Of a DNA stretch of 10,442 nucleotides, positions 1-6,066 are shown one piece after another. Location: positions 1-10,442 of the forward strand of contig JBMFHR010000031.1 of NCBI GenBank assembly GCA_049976725.1, given 5' to 3'. The notes below the pieces were generated by a model. The model was given only the letters and a program-made list of their open reading frames with translations, did no database searches and was not told the origin of the DNA. Positions within the stretch are counted from its first letter, which is position 1. Each line of letters begins with the position of its first letter. Made by a program: the position numbers and the translations under genes. Source of the stretch: Conexivisphaera sp049976725. GTDB lineage: Archaea > Thermoproteota > Nitrososphaeria > Conexivisphaerales > Conexivisphaeraceae.

Positions 1-147
1 GTGGAGGGGTCCGAGTCCGGCGGGATCCTGGCTGGGTGGTCTCCCTGGGCCGGGAGGTCATTGCGCGTGGGCGTGCGGCCCGAAGTCGACGGAGCCGGCG
101 GGCCGAGGGTTAAGGTGAAATATGGCCGGTGCCCAGTGCGCGCGTGA
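1..147 (+). CDS. Possible 3' end of an unidentified upstream gene (partial)
   Basis: The frame starting at base 1 stays open to a TGA at 145-147 and has the highest third-position GC of the three forward frames (about 80 percent). Its stop would overlap the GTG at 144 as GTGA, the kind of coupled junction seen elsewhere in this window. The 48 codons give a Gly/Arg-rich peptide ending VKVKYGRCPVRA that I do not recognise. Stops are rare in DNA this GC-rich, so an open 147 nt means little. The other two forward frames are also open until 111-118. This stretch could equally be non-coding. Confidence 0.25.
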   Translation: MEGSESGGILAGWSPWAGRSLRVGVRPEVDGAGGPRVKVKYGRCPVRA

Positions 148-776
148 GCTACGGGCTCCGCGTCCTGAGCTCCTCCTCCACCTCGGCGTCCGTCGAGAGG
201 CGCACATCCGAGACCGCTATCCGCGTCACGGTGGAGGAGGGCCCCAGGAGGCCCTGGCGCGTGTCCACTGGCTCCGCGTTCCTCGACCACATGGTCGAGA
301 TTCTGGCCTTCTACTCCGAGCTGAACGTGGACGCGACGGTCGAGGCTTCCCGGAGGCTGATGCACACGCTGGCTGAGGATCTCGGCATAGCCCTGGGGGC
401 GGCGCTCCGCGCCATGGCGGATGCCAGGATAGCCTCCGAGGGCTGCAGGTGCCACGGGTTCGCGCAGGCCGTGCTGGACGAGGCGTACTCACAGGCCAGG
501 GTGTCCTACGAGGGGCGCTCCCTCGCCGTCGTGGACAGGTCCATCGACCGCTTCGGGCAGGTGGAGGACCTGCAGGAGGAGTTCCTCGTGGCGTTCCTGG
601 AGGGCATGGCCCAGGGGATGAGGGCCACGATCCACGTGGACCTGATGAGGGGAAGGGATCCGCACCACGCATGGGAGTCCGCGTTCAGGGCGCTCGGGAT
701 CGCACTGAGGTCGGCCTTAGAGCGCGACGAGTGGAGGCGCGGGTACGCGGCCGGCATAAAGGGGACGGTCGACTGA
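144..776 (+). CDS. hisB: Divergent imidazoleglycerol-phosphate dehydratase (HisB-like)
   Basis: The protein (210 aa from GTG 144) follows the HisB family along its length. HisB removes water from imidazole glycerol phosphate in histidine synthesis, using a two-manganese site. Visible landmarks are RRTSETAI (19-26), TGSAFLDHM (42-50), HTLAED (74-79), LDEA (111-114), EGRS (123-126), HHAWESAFRALGIAL (174-188) and a C-terminal GIKG. The second HHxxE metal motif is intact. In the first, the second histidine is replaced by threonine (HTLAE). The family's FKA lysine is Arg, and the usual STKG is GIKG. The length is normal. GTG 144 is preferred because the family match begins about 18 residues later and a TTAA box lies about 34 nt upstream; GTG 129 is possible. 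No other his gene is visible here. It may be a working but divergent HisB or a re-purposed paralogue. Confidence 0.75.
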   Translation: MSYGLRVLSSSSTSASVERRTSETAIRVTVEEGPRRPWRVSTGSAFLDHMVEILAFYSELNVDATVEASRRLMHTLAEDLGIALGAALRAMADARIASEGCRCHGFAQAVLDEAYSQARVSYEGRSLAVVDRSIDRFGQVEDLQEEFLVAFLEGMAQGMRATIHVDLMRGRDPHHAWESAFRALGIALRSALERDEWRRGYAAGIKGTVD

Positions 777-813
777 GGAGCCGCGGAGCAGAAAGGATTT
801 CTACATGGATAAC

Positions 814-818
814 TTAAA
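814..818 (+). promoter_or_regulatory. TATA-like box before the zinc-ribbon gene
   Basis: A TTAAA core sits in an A/T-rich patch (811-820) inside otherwise GC-rich DNA. By the 29-nt spacing seen at taw1 and the first pilin gene, transcription would begin near 843. That is downstream of the TTG at 834 and 12 nt before the GTG at 855. The position supports the later start. Confidence 0.5.
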
Positions 819-854
819 GATTGGAGTAGGCGGTTGGGCCTGGACTGCGGGGGA

Positions 855-1844
855 GTGCAGCGGCTCGGCGACTCACTATCCCGCTACTGCGATCCCGCGG
901 TCAGGTCCATCCTCCGGACCCTCCTGGGCGGGTCGGCGCTCACCGCGCGCCAGATCTCCGAGAAATCCGGCGTGAAGAACGCGGAGGACCTGCTGGCTCA
1001 GCTGTCCAGCGTCCTGAGGGTCTCCGGCGTCGCCTATAGGGCCGTAGCGCCCCGGACCGGCGACTCGGAGTTCTACGCGAGGCTGAGCTGCCCCTTCTGC
1101 GGCTCGCAGGACCTTAGGAGGGAGGAACTCGCGGAGCACACCGGCTGCGGCTACGTCGGCAGGCTGTCCGACTTCCGGGGGAAGGATGGGTCCATGAGGT
1201 GCCCCAGGTGCGGGTCGCCCGTGGACGCGCAGTCCCTCAGATCCATAGGGTTCTGGTACCAGTGCAACAGCTGCCACCAGACTTTCCCGCGCCCCAACCT
1301 CTCGCTGGTTGGCGCGGCCTCCGGCAAGGAGATATCACCGGAGGAGCTCGAGCCCGTGAAGGAGGTCAGCTACTCGGTGTCGGAGGAGCTCGAGCCCGTG
1401 ATCTCGGGACTCCTGGAGCTGATTGAGGAGCTGGCGTCCGCGGCCTCCTCGAAGGGGTACGCGTTCGGGGAGCCCTTCAGGCTCAGGGGGAAGTCCGGCG
1501 TGGAGCACGTGTTCTGCTCCAACCTGGACGGCAACGGCTCACGGGTGCTCCTGGACCTGGTGCTCTGCGGCGATTCCCCGAGGGTCCTCAGGTACGTGAC
1601 CAAGGCGTTCGACGCGTCCTCCGAGTTCCCCGTCATACTGATGATGGCGCCCGAGGTGGAGGACGCCGCCCTGAAGATGCTGATGTCGGCTGCGCTGTCC
1701 GGGCTCCGGGTCAAGGTCCTGGCGACCCATGATCCGTCCGATCTCCCGGCCCTCCTAGCCAGGGCGCTCGAGGAGGGCTTTCCGGCGGCCCCCGACCGGG
1801 GGCAGTTACGACTGGGGGTTCAGGCTACCCCGGACCGGCAGTGA
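855..1844 (+). CDS. Winged-helix and double zinc-ribbon protein resembling TackOD1 output-domain proteins
   Basis: About 329 aa from GTG 855. The N-terminus (about 10-60) looks like a winged helix-turn-helix (LTARQISEKSGVKNAEDLLA). Next come two zinc ribbons. The first has Cys79, Cys82, His95 and Cys98; the second has Cys116, Cys119, Cys137 and Cys140. The order CPFCG, EHTGCGY, CPRCG, WYQCNSC resembles the thaumarchaeal TackOD1 domain, linked by context to signalling or gene control. This is recalled family knowledge, not a search. The C-terminal 130 residues (about 200-300) look like an alpha/beta domain; a restriction-endonuclease-like or Rossmann-like fold is possible, but I see no clear catalytic set. 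An acidic linker carries a short in-frame repeat. TTG 834 gives 7 more residues but lies upstream of the predicted transcription start. A DNA-binding or regulatory role is inference. Confidence 0.75.
   Translation: MQRLGDSLSRYCDPAVRSILRTLLGGSALTARQISEKSGVKNAEDLLAQLSSVLRVSGVAYRAVAPRTGDSEFYARLSCPFCGSQDLRREELAEHTGCGYVGRLSDFRGKDGSMRCPRCGSPVDAQSLRSIGFWYQCNSCHQTFPRPNLSLVGAASGKEISPEELEPVKEVSYSVSEELEPVISGLLELIEELASAASSKGYAFGEPFRLRGKSGVEHVFCSNLDGNGSRVLLDLVLCGDSPRVLRYVTKAFDASSEFPVILMMAPEVEDAALKMLMSAALSGLRVKVLATHDPSDLPALLARALEEGFPAAPDRGQLRLGVQATPDRQ
1339..1401 (+). repeat. Exact 21-nt direct repeat inside the zinc-ribbon gene
   Basis: The copies lie at 1339-1359 and 1381-1401, identical at the DNA level and offset by 42 nt (14 codons). 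Both are in frame and encode (P/S)EELEPV in the acidic linker between the zinc ribbons and the C-terminal domain. The sequence between the copies differs, so this is either a partly eroded 14-codon duplication or chance reuse of common codons. Confidence 0.6.
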
Positions 1845-1846
1845 AG

Positions 1847-1854
1847 TATTAAAC
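1847..1854 (+). promoter_or_regulatory. TATA box of taw1
   Basis: TATTAAAC stands out just after the preceding stop codon. The first T of its TTAAA core (1849) is exactly 29 nt before the GTG start at 1878. This is the spacing expected of an archaeal TATA box driving a leaderless transcript. No Shine-Dalgarno sequence precedes the start. Confidence 0.65.
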
Positions 1855-1877
1855 GACCGTGATTCCTCACCGACCGC

Positions 1878-2954
1878 GTGAACGCTGGACTGGCCCACCA
1901 GGGGCCGGCGCTGGAGTTCGTCAGGCCGGGCTACGCGAGGGTGGGGCGCAGCTCCGCGGTCGAGATATGCAGGTGGACCAGGAGCGCGATCCTGGGGGGC
2001 GCGGCGTGCTACAAGCGCTGGTACGGCGTGTCGAGCCACCGCTGCGTGCAGATGACGCCGAACGCCTCGCTCTGCAACTTCCGGTGCCCCTTCTGCTGGA
2101 GGCCGCACGGCTCGCGGGGGGAACCCGCGGAGTGGGACGGACCGGACGAAGTCGTGGAGGGCGCGGTGCGCGCCCAGCGCAGGCTCCTGATAGGGTATAA
2201 GGGCAACGCGTCCGCGGACATGCGCAGGTTCCTGGAGGCCATGTTCCCCAGGCACTTCGCGATAAGCCTCGACGGCGAGCCCACGATCTACCCCTGGCTC
2301 CGCGAGCTCGTGGCCGCGGTTAGGAGCAGGGGCATGACCGCCTTCCTGGTCACCAACGGCAGCCTGCCGGGGAGGCTGAGGGAGCTGAGGGCCGTGCCGC
2401 CCCACAACCTCTACGTCAGCCTGTACGGATCCTCAGAGGACATGCTCGAGCGCGCCGCGCGCCCCGCCTTCCGCGGCGCGTGGGAGAGGGTCATGGAGAG
2501 CGTGTCGATGATGAGCGATTTCGAGTCCGCTGGCTCGAACACGGTGCTGAGGCTCACGCTCGTCAGGGGGCTCAACATGGCCGACCCCGATGGCTACGCC
2601 CGGGCGATCGCGTCCGGATCACCAATGTTCGTCGAGCTCAAGGGTTACACGTGGGTGGGGGAGAGCACCCGGAGGCTGTCGATCGACGCCATGCCGACTC
2701 TCGACGAGCTGAGGACCTTCGCGCGGGAGCTCGGGGCGCGCACGGGCTACCTCGAGGCCGAGGTGGATCCACGGAGCCGCGTCGTCATGCTCGCCAGGGA
2801 CGCCGAGTCGCTGGAGACGGCGAGGGAGCGCGCGGCCCGCCTGAGGGCCAGGATAGAGGAACTGGACCGCGGGTGGCGGGAGCGCTACGGGGACCCGAGC
2901 GAGTTCAGGCTCGACAGAGGGAATCTCCCGCCCTGGCCTGGTGGCTGGATATAG
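1878..2954 (+). CDS. taw1: tRNA 4-demethylwyosine synthase (Taw1/TYW1, radical SAM)
   Basis: This 358-aa enzyme belongs to the TYW1/Taw1 family. Family members condense N1-methylguanosine-37 of tRNA-Phe with carbons 2 and 3 of pyruvate, forming the tricyclic wyosine core. The radical-SAM cluster motif is CNFRCPFC (Cys66, Cys70, Cys73). Three further cysteines, Cys31, Cys44 and Cys56, are placed like those binding the second 4Fe-4S cluster in archaeal Taw1. The CYK after Cys44 supplies the lysine (46) proposed to hold pyruvate. Also visible are ISLDGEPTIYPWL, TNGSLP, VSLYGSSEDMLERAARP and VELKGYTWVGESTRRL, all typical of the family. The length is normal for an archaeal stand-alone enzyme without the flavodoxin domain of eukaryotic TYW1. 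It has its own promoter and no obvious partner beside it. The GTG start is fixed by the promoter spacing. Confidence 0.95.
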   Translation: MNAGLAHQGPALEFVRPGYARVGRSSAVEICRWTRSAILGGAACYKRWYGVSSHRCVQMTPNASLCNFRCPFCWRPHGSRGEPAEWDGPDEVVEGAVRAQRRLLIGYKGNASADMRRFLEAMFPRHFAISLDGEPTIYPWLRELVAAVRSRGMTAFLVTNGSLPGRLRELRAVPPHNLYVSLYGSSEDMLERAARPAFRGAWERVMESVSMMSDFESAGSNTVLRLTLVRGLNMADPDGYARAIASGSPMFVELKGYTWVGESTRRLSIDAMPTLDELRTFARELGARTGYLEAEVDPRSRVVMLARDAESLETARERAARLRARIEELDRGWRERYGDPSEFRLDRGNLPPWPGGWI

Positions 2955-2965
2955 CGCGGTTCGCC

Positions 2966-2976
2966 AAAGCTTTTGA
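2966..2976 (+). promoter_or_regulatory. Promoter of the Fo operon with a small palindrome
   Basis: An A/T-rich patch contains the perfect 8-nt palindrome AAAGCTTT (2966-2973), extended to TTTTGA. The T at 2972 is 29 nt before the GTG at 3001, matching the spacing at taw1 and at the first pilin gene. It probably serves as the TATA region for a leaderless operon transcript. A palindrome over a TATA box could be an operator, but a self-complementary 8-mer alone is weak evidence. Confidence 0.5.
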
Positions 2977-3000
2977 GCCGAGCCTCCCTCCACAGGGGGC

Positions 3001-3669
3001 GTGTACAGGGTGGGGGTAATATCCCTGGTGGGTTACCGCGCGTGGACGGATGGCCTCGGCGATGACCGCGAGTGGATAATACAGTCCGTGCAGTCGGGGC
3101 TGCACGGCATCTTGAGCGCGGAGGCGGCGGCGCTCGGCGCGCACGCGATCCCCCTGAGGTACGACTACATGCTGGTCCTCGATCCCGGGACCGAGCCCGA
3201 CGGCGTGAGGAGGATCGCCTCGGCGCTCGCGCCGGTCGCGCCCACCCCAGTTGCGGTCTCCGCGGCGTGTGCGCCCACCCCTCTCGAGGCCCAGGCCAGG
3301 GCCTCCTCGAGCCCTGCCCTCTACGAGAGCTGCGCGCCCGATCCCCTCGCGGCGGTCCACATGGATCTGGACGACGCGTCTTCGAGGACCCGGAGGGACT
3401 CCGCCTACGGGGTCTTCGAGGACGCCCTCCGGCTGCTGTGCGAGGCCAGCAGGAGGGCCTCCTCGCTGGGCGGGCTGGCCCAGTACCTGGGCGGCGATAA
3501 CGTGATCGCGTTCCTTCCCCTCGGCGCGCTGCGCGAGTTCATGGAGTTCGTCGAGGGGCTCGAGGGCGTGAAGGCCGGGGTGGGCGTGCACAGGGCACCG
3601 CGCGAGGCCGTCGCGCTCGCCGCGGCTAATCTGAGGCGCATAAGGTCGTCTAGGCGCGGGGGACGGTGA
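3001..3669 (+). CDS. arfA: GTP cyclohydrolase III (ArfA)
   Basis: 222 aa. ArfA opens GTP, removes pyrophosphate and yields the formylamino-ribosylamino-pyrimidinone 5'-phosphate. This is the first archaeal step toward riboflavin and F420. Family landmarks are GYRAWTDGLGDDREWIIQSVQS (11-32), GAHAIPLRYDYMLVL (46-60), TPVAVSAACAPTPLEAQ (82-98), HMDLDD (120-125), YLGGDNVIAFLP (162-173) and the tail VGVHRAPREAVALAAANLRRIR. Acidic residues in HMDLDD and GGDN sit where the family binds metal. It is shorter than the roughly 250-270 residues I recall for methanogen enzymes, mainly around 105-120, with no catalytic block clearly lost. It opens the operon from its own promoter, and the next gene begins 7 nt after its stop. 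The leaderless GTG start agrees with the TATA spacing. Confidence 0.93.
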   Translation: MYRVGVISLVGYRAWTDGLGDDREWIIQSVQSGLHGILSAEAAALGAHAIPLRYDYMLVLDPGTEPDGVRRIASALAPVAPTPVAVSAACAPTPLEAQARASSSPALYESCAPDPLAAVHMDLDDASSRTRRDSAYGVFEDALRLLCEASRRASSLGGLAQYLGGDNVIAFLPLGALREFMEFVEGLEGVKAGVGVHRAPREAVALAAANLRRIRSSRRGGR

Positions 3670-3676
3670 CCGGCAC

Positions 3677-4789
3677 TTGACGGACGGCGCCCGGGCCTAC
3701 AGGTTCTCCCTGGCCTTCGTGGGGGAGGACTATCGGCCGCTCGAGGACGCCTACGTGGAGGTGGACGAGCGGGGCCTCATATCGAGCGTTGGCAGGGGAT
3801 CGGGCGGCGCCCGCGTGGGCGGCGTTGCCCTCCCGGGGCTCGTGGACGCGCACGTCCACACGGGGGACTACGCGCTGGCGGGCGCCGGGCTCCCCCTACC
3901 CCTCGAGGATCTGGTCGCGCCGCCCCACGGCCTGAAGCACAGGCTGCTGTCGGCGATGGGTCCCGGGGAGCTCGAGCGGAGCGTGCGGGCCGCGCTCCTC
4001 TACATGGAGTCAACGGGGTCGACGGTGGCCGCGGACTTCAGGGAGGGCGGGCTGGAGGGTGTCCTAGCTGCCAGGCGCGCGTCATCCGGGCTGCGCATAC
4101 GCCCGATAGTGCTGGGGAGGCCCGGGCCGGACGGCGACTTCCGGGCGGTTCTCGAGGCAGCCGACGGACTGGGACTCAGCAGCCCGCTGGATCACCTCGA
4201 CAGCCTGGGATCGATGGCGTCGGCCGCCTCCGCCGCCGGCAAGATTCTGGCCGCGCACGTGGCGGAGACCAGGGAGGCGCGCGCGGCCGGGGACCTGGAG
4301 GTCGTCATGGATGCCGGGGGCTTCAGCTTCATCGTCCACGGCACCCACCTCTCCTGGGACGACCTGGCCTGGCTCGCCTCGAGGCGCGTGGGACTCGTGA
4401 CGTGCCCCAGGGCGAACGGCTTCTTCTCGGGGTCGGAGCCCCCCCTGGCGTCCGCGCTCGAGGCGGGCGTGGAGCTGGCCCTGGGCACGGATAACTCGGG
4501 CTGGGTCGCTCCAGACATGTGGAGGGAGATGGAGGCTGCCCTGCGCGCCCTGAGGAGGCAGAGGCCCTCCCTGGCGGACCCCAGGGTTGTCCTCAGGTCA
4601 GCGACCCTCTCCGGCGCGAGGCTGCTCGGGATGGAGCGCGTCGGCCTCATAGCGGAGGGTTGGCTGGCGAACATCGTCGTGCTCGACGAGTCGGCGGTGC
4701 TGCCGGCGGTAGATCCGCTGGCGTCCGCGGTCCTGAGGGGGGGACCCGGCCACATCAGGGCAGTGATAACCGGGTGGATGCCGGATTGA
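3677..4789 (+). CDS. Amidohydrolase-superfamily deaminase-like enzyme; candidate archaeal pyrimidine deaminase
   Basis: 370 aa. The metal-site pattern of the cytosine/SAH deaminase branch of the amidohydrolases is complete: LPGLVDAHVH (52-61, HxH at 59/61), HVAE (194-197), HGTHLS (221-226) and GTDN (270-273). A beta-sandwich half at each end and the closing LAEGxxANIVVLD-like stretch are also typical. VAPPHGLKHRLL (80-91) recalls an archaeal branch annotated only as cytosine deaminase-like. It lies between arfA and arfCB, 7 nt after one and overlapping the other by 4 nt (TTGA). After ArfA, ArfB and ArfC, the pathway needs the 2-amino group of the ribityl-pyrimidine removed. To my knowledge no archaeal enzyme was firmly assigned. 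This protein would fit; the substrate is inference. Guanine, cytosine or adenosine-type deaminase activity are alternatives. TTG 3677 is the first start after arfA; GTG 3719 would trim the N-terminal strand. Confidence 0.85.
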   Translation: MTDGARAYRFSLAFVGEDYRPLEDAYVEVDERGLISSVGRGSGGARVGGVALPGLVDAHVHTGDYALAGAGLPLPLEDLVAPPHGLKHRLLSAMGPGELERSVRAALLYMESTGSTVAADFREGGLEGVLAARRASSGLRIRPIVLGRPGPDGDFRAVLEAADGLGLSSPLDHLDSLGSMASAASAAGKILAAHVAETREARAAGDLEVVMDAGGFSFIVHGTHLSWDDLAWLASRRVGLVTCPRANGFFSGSEPPLASALEAGVELALGTDNSGWVAPDMWREMEAALRALRRQRPSLADPRVVLRSATLSGARLLGMERVGLIAEGWLANIVVLDESAVLPAVDPLASAVLRGGPGHIRAVITGWMPD

Positions 4790-6066
4790 GGCCCAGGATC
4801 ACGGCGTTCTCGACGGCTTCCGTTGACGGCAGGATCCACACCCCTCATTTGGAGAGGCTCTCGTGCCCTCACGACCTCCGGAGGCTGCACTCGCTCAGGG
4901 CGTCCTCGGACGCCGTGGTGGTGGGCGCCACCACGGTGATAGTGGACGACCCTAGGCTCACGGTGAGGCTCGTAGAGGGAAGGAACCCGCTGAGGGTAGT
5001 CGTCGACGGCTCGCTGCGGTCGCCGCCCTCCGCCAGGGTCTTCGACGTCTCAGAGGCGCCCACCCTGGTGGTCACCTCGAGGGCAGCGCCGCGCTCCAGG
5101 GTGGAGGCCCTCAGGAGCAGGGGCGTCGAGGTCCTCGAGGTGGGGCCGGGGCCCGCGGTCGACCTAGGGCTGGCCATGGAGGCCCTGGGCGACGCCGGGA
5201 TCAGGAGCGCCCTCGTGGAGGGCGGCGGCACGCTGCTCTGGGGCATGCTCTCACACGGGCTGCTGGACGAGCTCAGGGTCACCGTCTCGCCGCTGGCCCT
5301 CGGCCGCGGGCCCTCCCTCCTCGAGGGTTCCGGGCCACCCGTCCGCTTGGAGCTGTCGTCGCACCAGCTGTGCGAGTGCGGCCAGGAAGTTCACCTAATA
5401 TATCGCCCGGTCCGGCGACCGCGCGTGACGGCGCCCAAGGCGATCCTCCCCCTGGGATCCTACGAGGACCACGGCTCGCTACCCCCGGACACGGACACCT
5501 CGATAGCCGCGTGCCTGGCCTCCAGGATAGCGGACCGCTCGGGGTGGGAGCCCCTGCCCGCCCTTCCATACGGCTTCTCGCCCGAGCACTCGCCCAGGGC
5601 GGTGTCCATAGGGGCCGCCACGTACGTCGAGCTCCTGAGGTCGCTCATCCTATCGAGCGGCCGCGGGTCCGTGCTGATAGTCAACGCGCACGGAGGCAAC
5701 TGGCCGCTCGCGCGCGCCGTGTCCTTCGAGCTCCTGGGCCGCGCCCGCGTTGAGGTGCTGGATGTCTGGGACTCCGTGCTCTCCATCCTCGGCGCCCGCG
5801 GCGCCCTAGTGCATGCGGGCCCGGTAGAGGCCTCGCTGGCCTCGGCGTGCGGCGTGGAGCCCGTCGGCTACGCTGAGGTCCCGCGCGCCCGCATCGAGGA
5901 GCTGGCGCGCTCCGCGGCGCGCTCCGGTCCCGCGCTCGAGGTGCCCTGGAGGTCCTCGGAGCTGCCCGGGCTCGTCCGCGAGTACTCGAGGGAGCTGGGC
6001 GAGTGGCTGGCCGAAGGGCTCGTCGAGGTGGCCCTGAGGCCCCCGGGCGGGGGTCAGCGCCTTTGA
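4786..6066 (+). CDS. ArfC-ArfB fusion: diaminopyrimidine reductase plus FAPy formamide hydrolase
   Basis: One open frame of 426 aa holds two enzymes. Residues 1-208 match ArfC (RibD C-terminal reductase fold): ITAFSTASVDGRI, SSDAVVVGATTVIVDDPRLTVR, NPLRVVVDG, ALVEGGGTLLWGML, LDELRVTVSPLALGRG. It uses NADPH to reduce the ribose to ribityl. Residues about 214-426 match ArfB, a creatininase-family metal hydrolase that removes the formyl group: LPLGSYEDHG (221-230), DTD (235-237), IVNAHGGN (298-305), VHAGPVEAS (342-350). Usually these are separate genes, and chemically ArfB acts before ArfC. No stop lies between them, and only about ten residues separate the last reductase strand from the ArfB core. 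A GTG at 5425, sitting in GTGA, could be a separate arfB start if an indel hides a stop. The start is TTG 4786, overlapping the preceding stop as TTGA. Confidence 0.88.
   Translation: MRPRITAFSTASVDGRIHTPHLERLSCPHDLRRLHSLRASSDAVVVGATTVIVDDPRLTVRLVEGRNPLRVVVDGSLRSPPSARVFDVSEAPTLVVTSRAAPRSRVEALRSRGVEVLEVGPGPAVDLGLAMEALGDAGIRSALVEGGGTLLWGMLSHGLLDELRVTVSPLALGRGPSLLEGSGPPVRLELSSHQLCECGQEVHLIYRPVRRPRVTAPKAILPLGSYEDHGSLPPDTDTSIAACLASRIADRSGWEPLPALPYGFSPEHSPRAVSIGAATYVELLRSLILSSGRGSVLIVNAHGGNWPLARAVSFELLGRARVEVLDVWDSVLSILGARGALVHAGPVEASLASACGVEPVGYAEVPRARIEELARSAARSGPALEVPWRSSELPGLVREYSRELGEWLAEGLVEVALRPPGGGQRL

Noticed and set aside
226..672. Long antisense open frames opposite hisB and opposite most other genes
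   Set aside because: They are low-complexity Arg/Pro/Ala-rich translations without family motifs, as expected opposite GC-rich genes with high third-position GC.
1788..1803. Six-base-pair GC hairpin (GCCCCC/GGGGGC, loop GACC) near the end of the zinc-ribbon gene as a terminator
   Set aside because: It lies inside the coding region before the stop at 1842-1844 and is not followed by a T-run. Chance hairpins are common in DNA this GC-rich.
2984..3004. Shared 13-mer TCCCTCCACAGGG near the arfA start and near the cofG start (about 6083) as a regulatory repeat
   Set aside because: The second copy lies within the cofG coding sequence and the flanks differ. It is probably coincidence from common codons.
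3677..4789. Calling the amidohydrolase an MTA/SAH deaminase or a guanine deaminase
   Set aside because: The metal-site motifs are shared by many deaminases and the context points to the Fo pathway. No motif I can see fixes the substrate.
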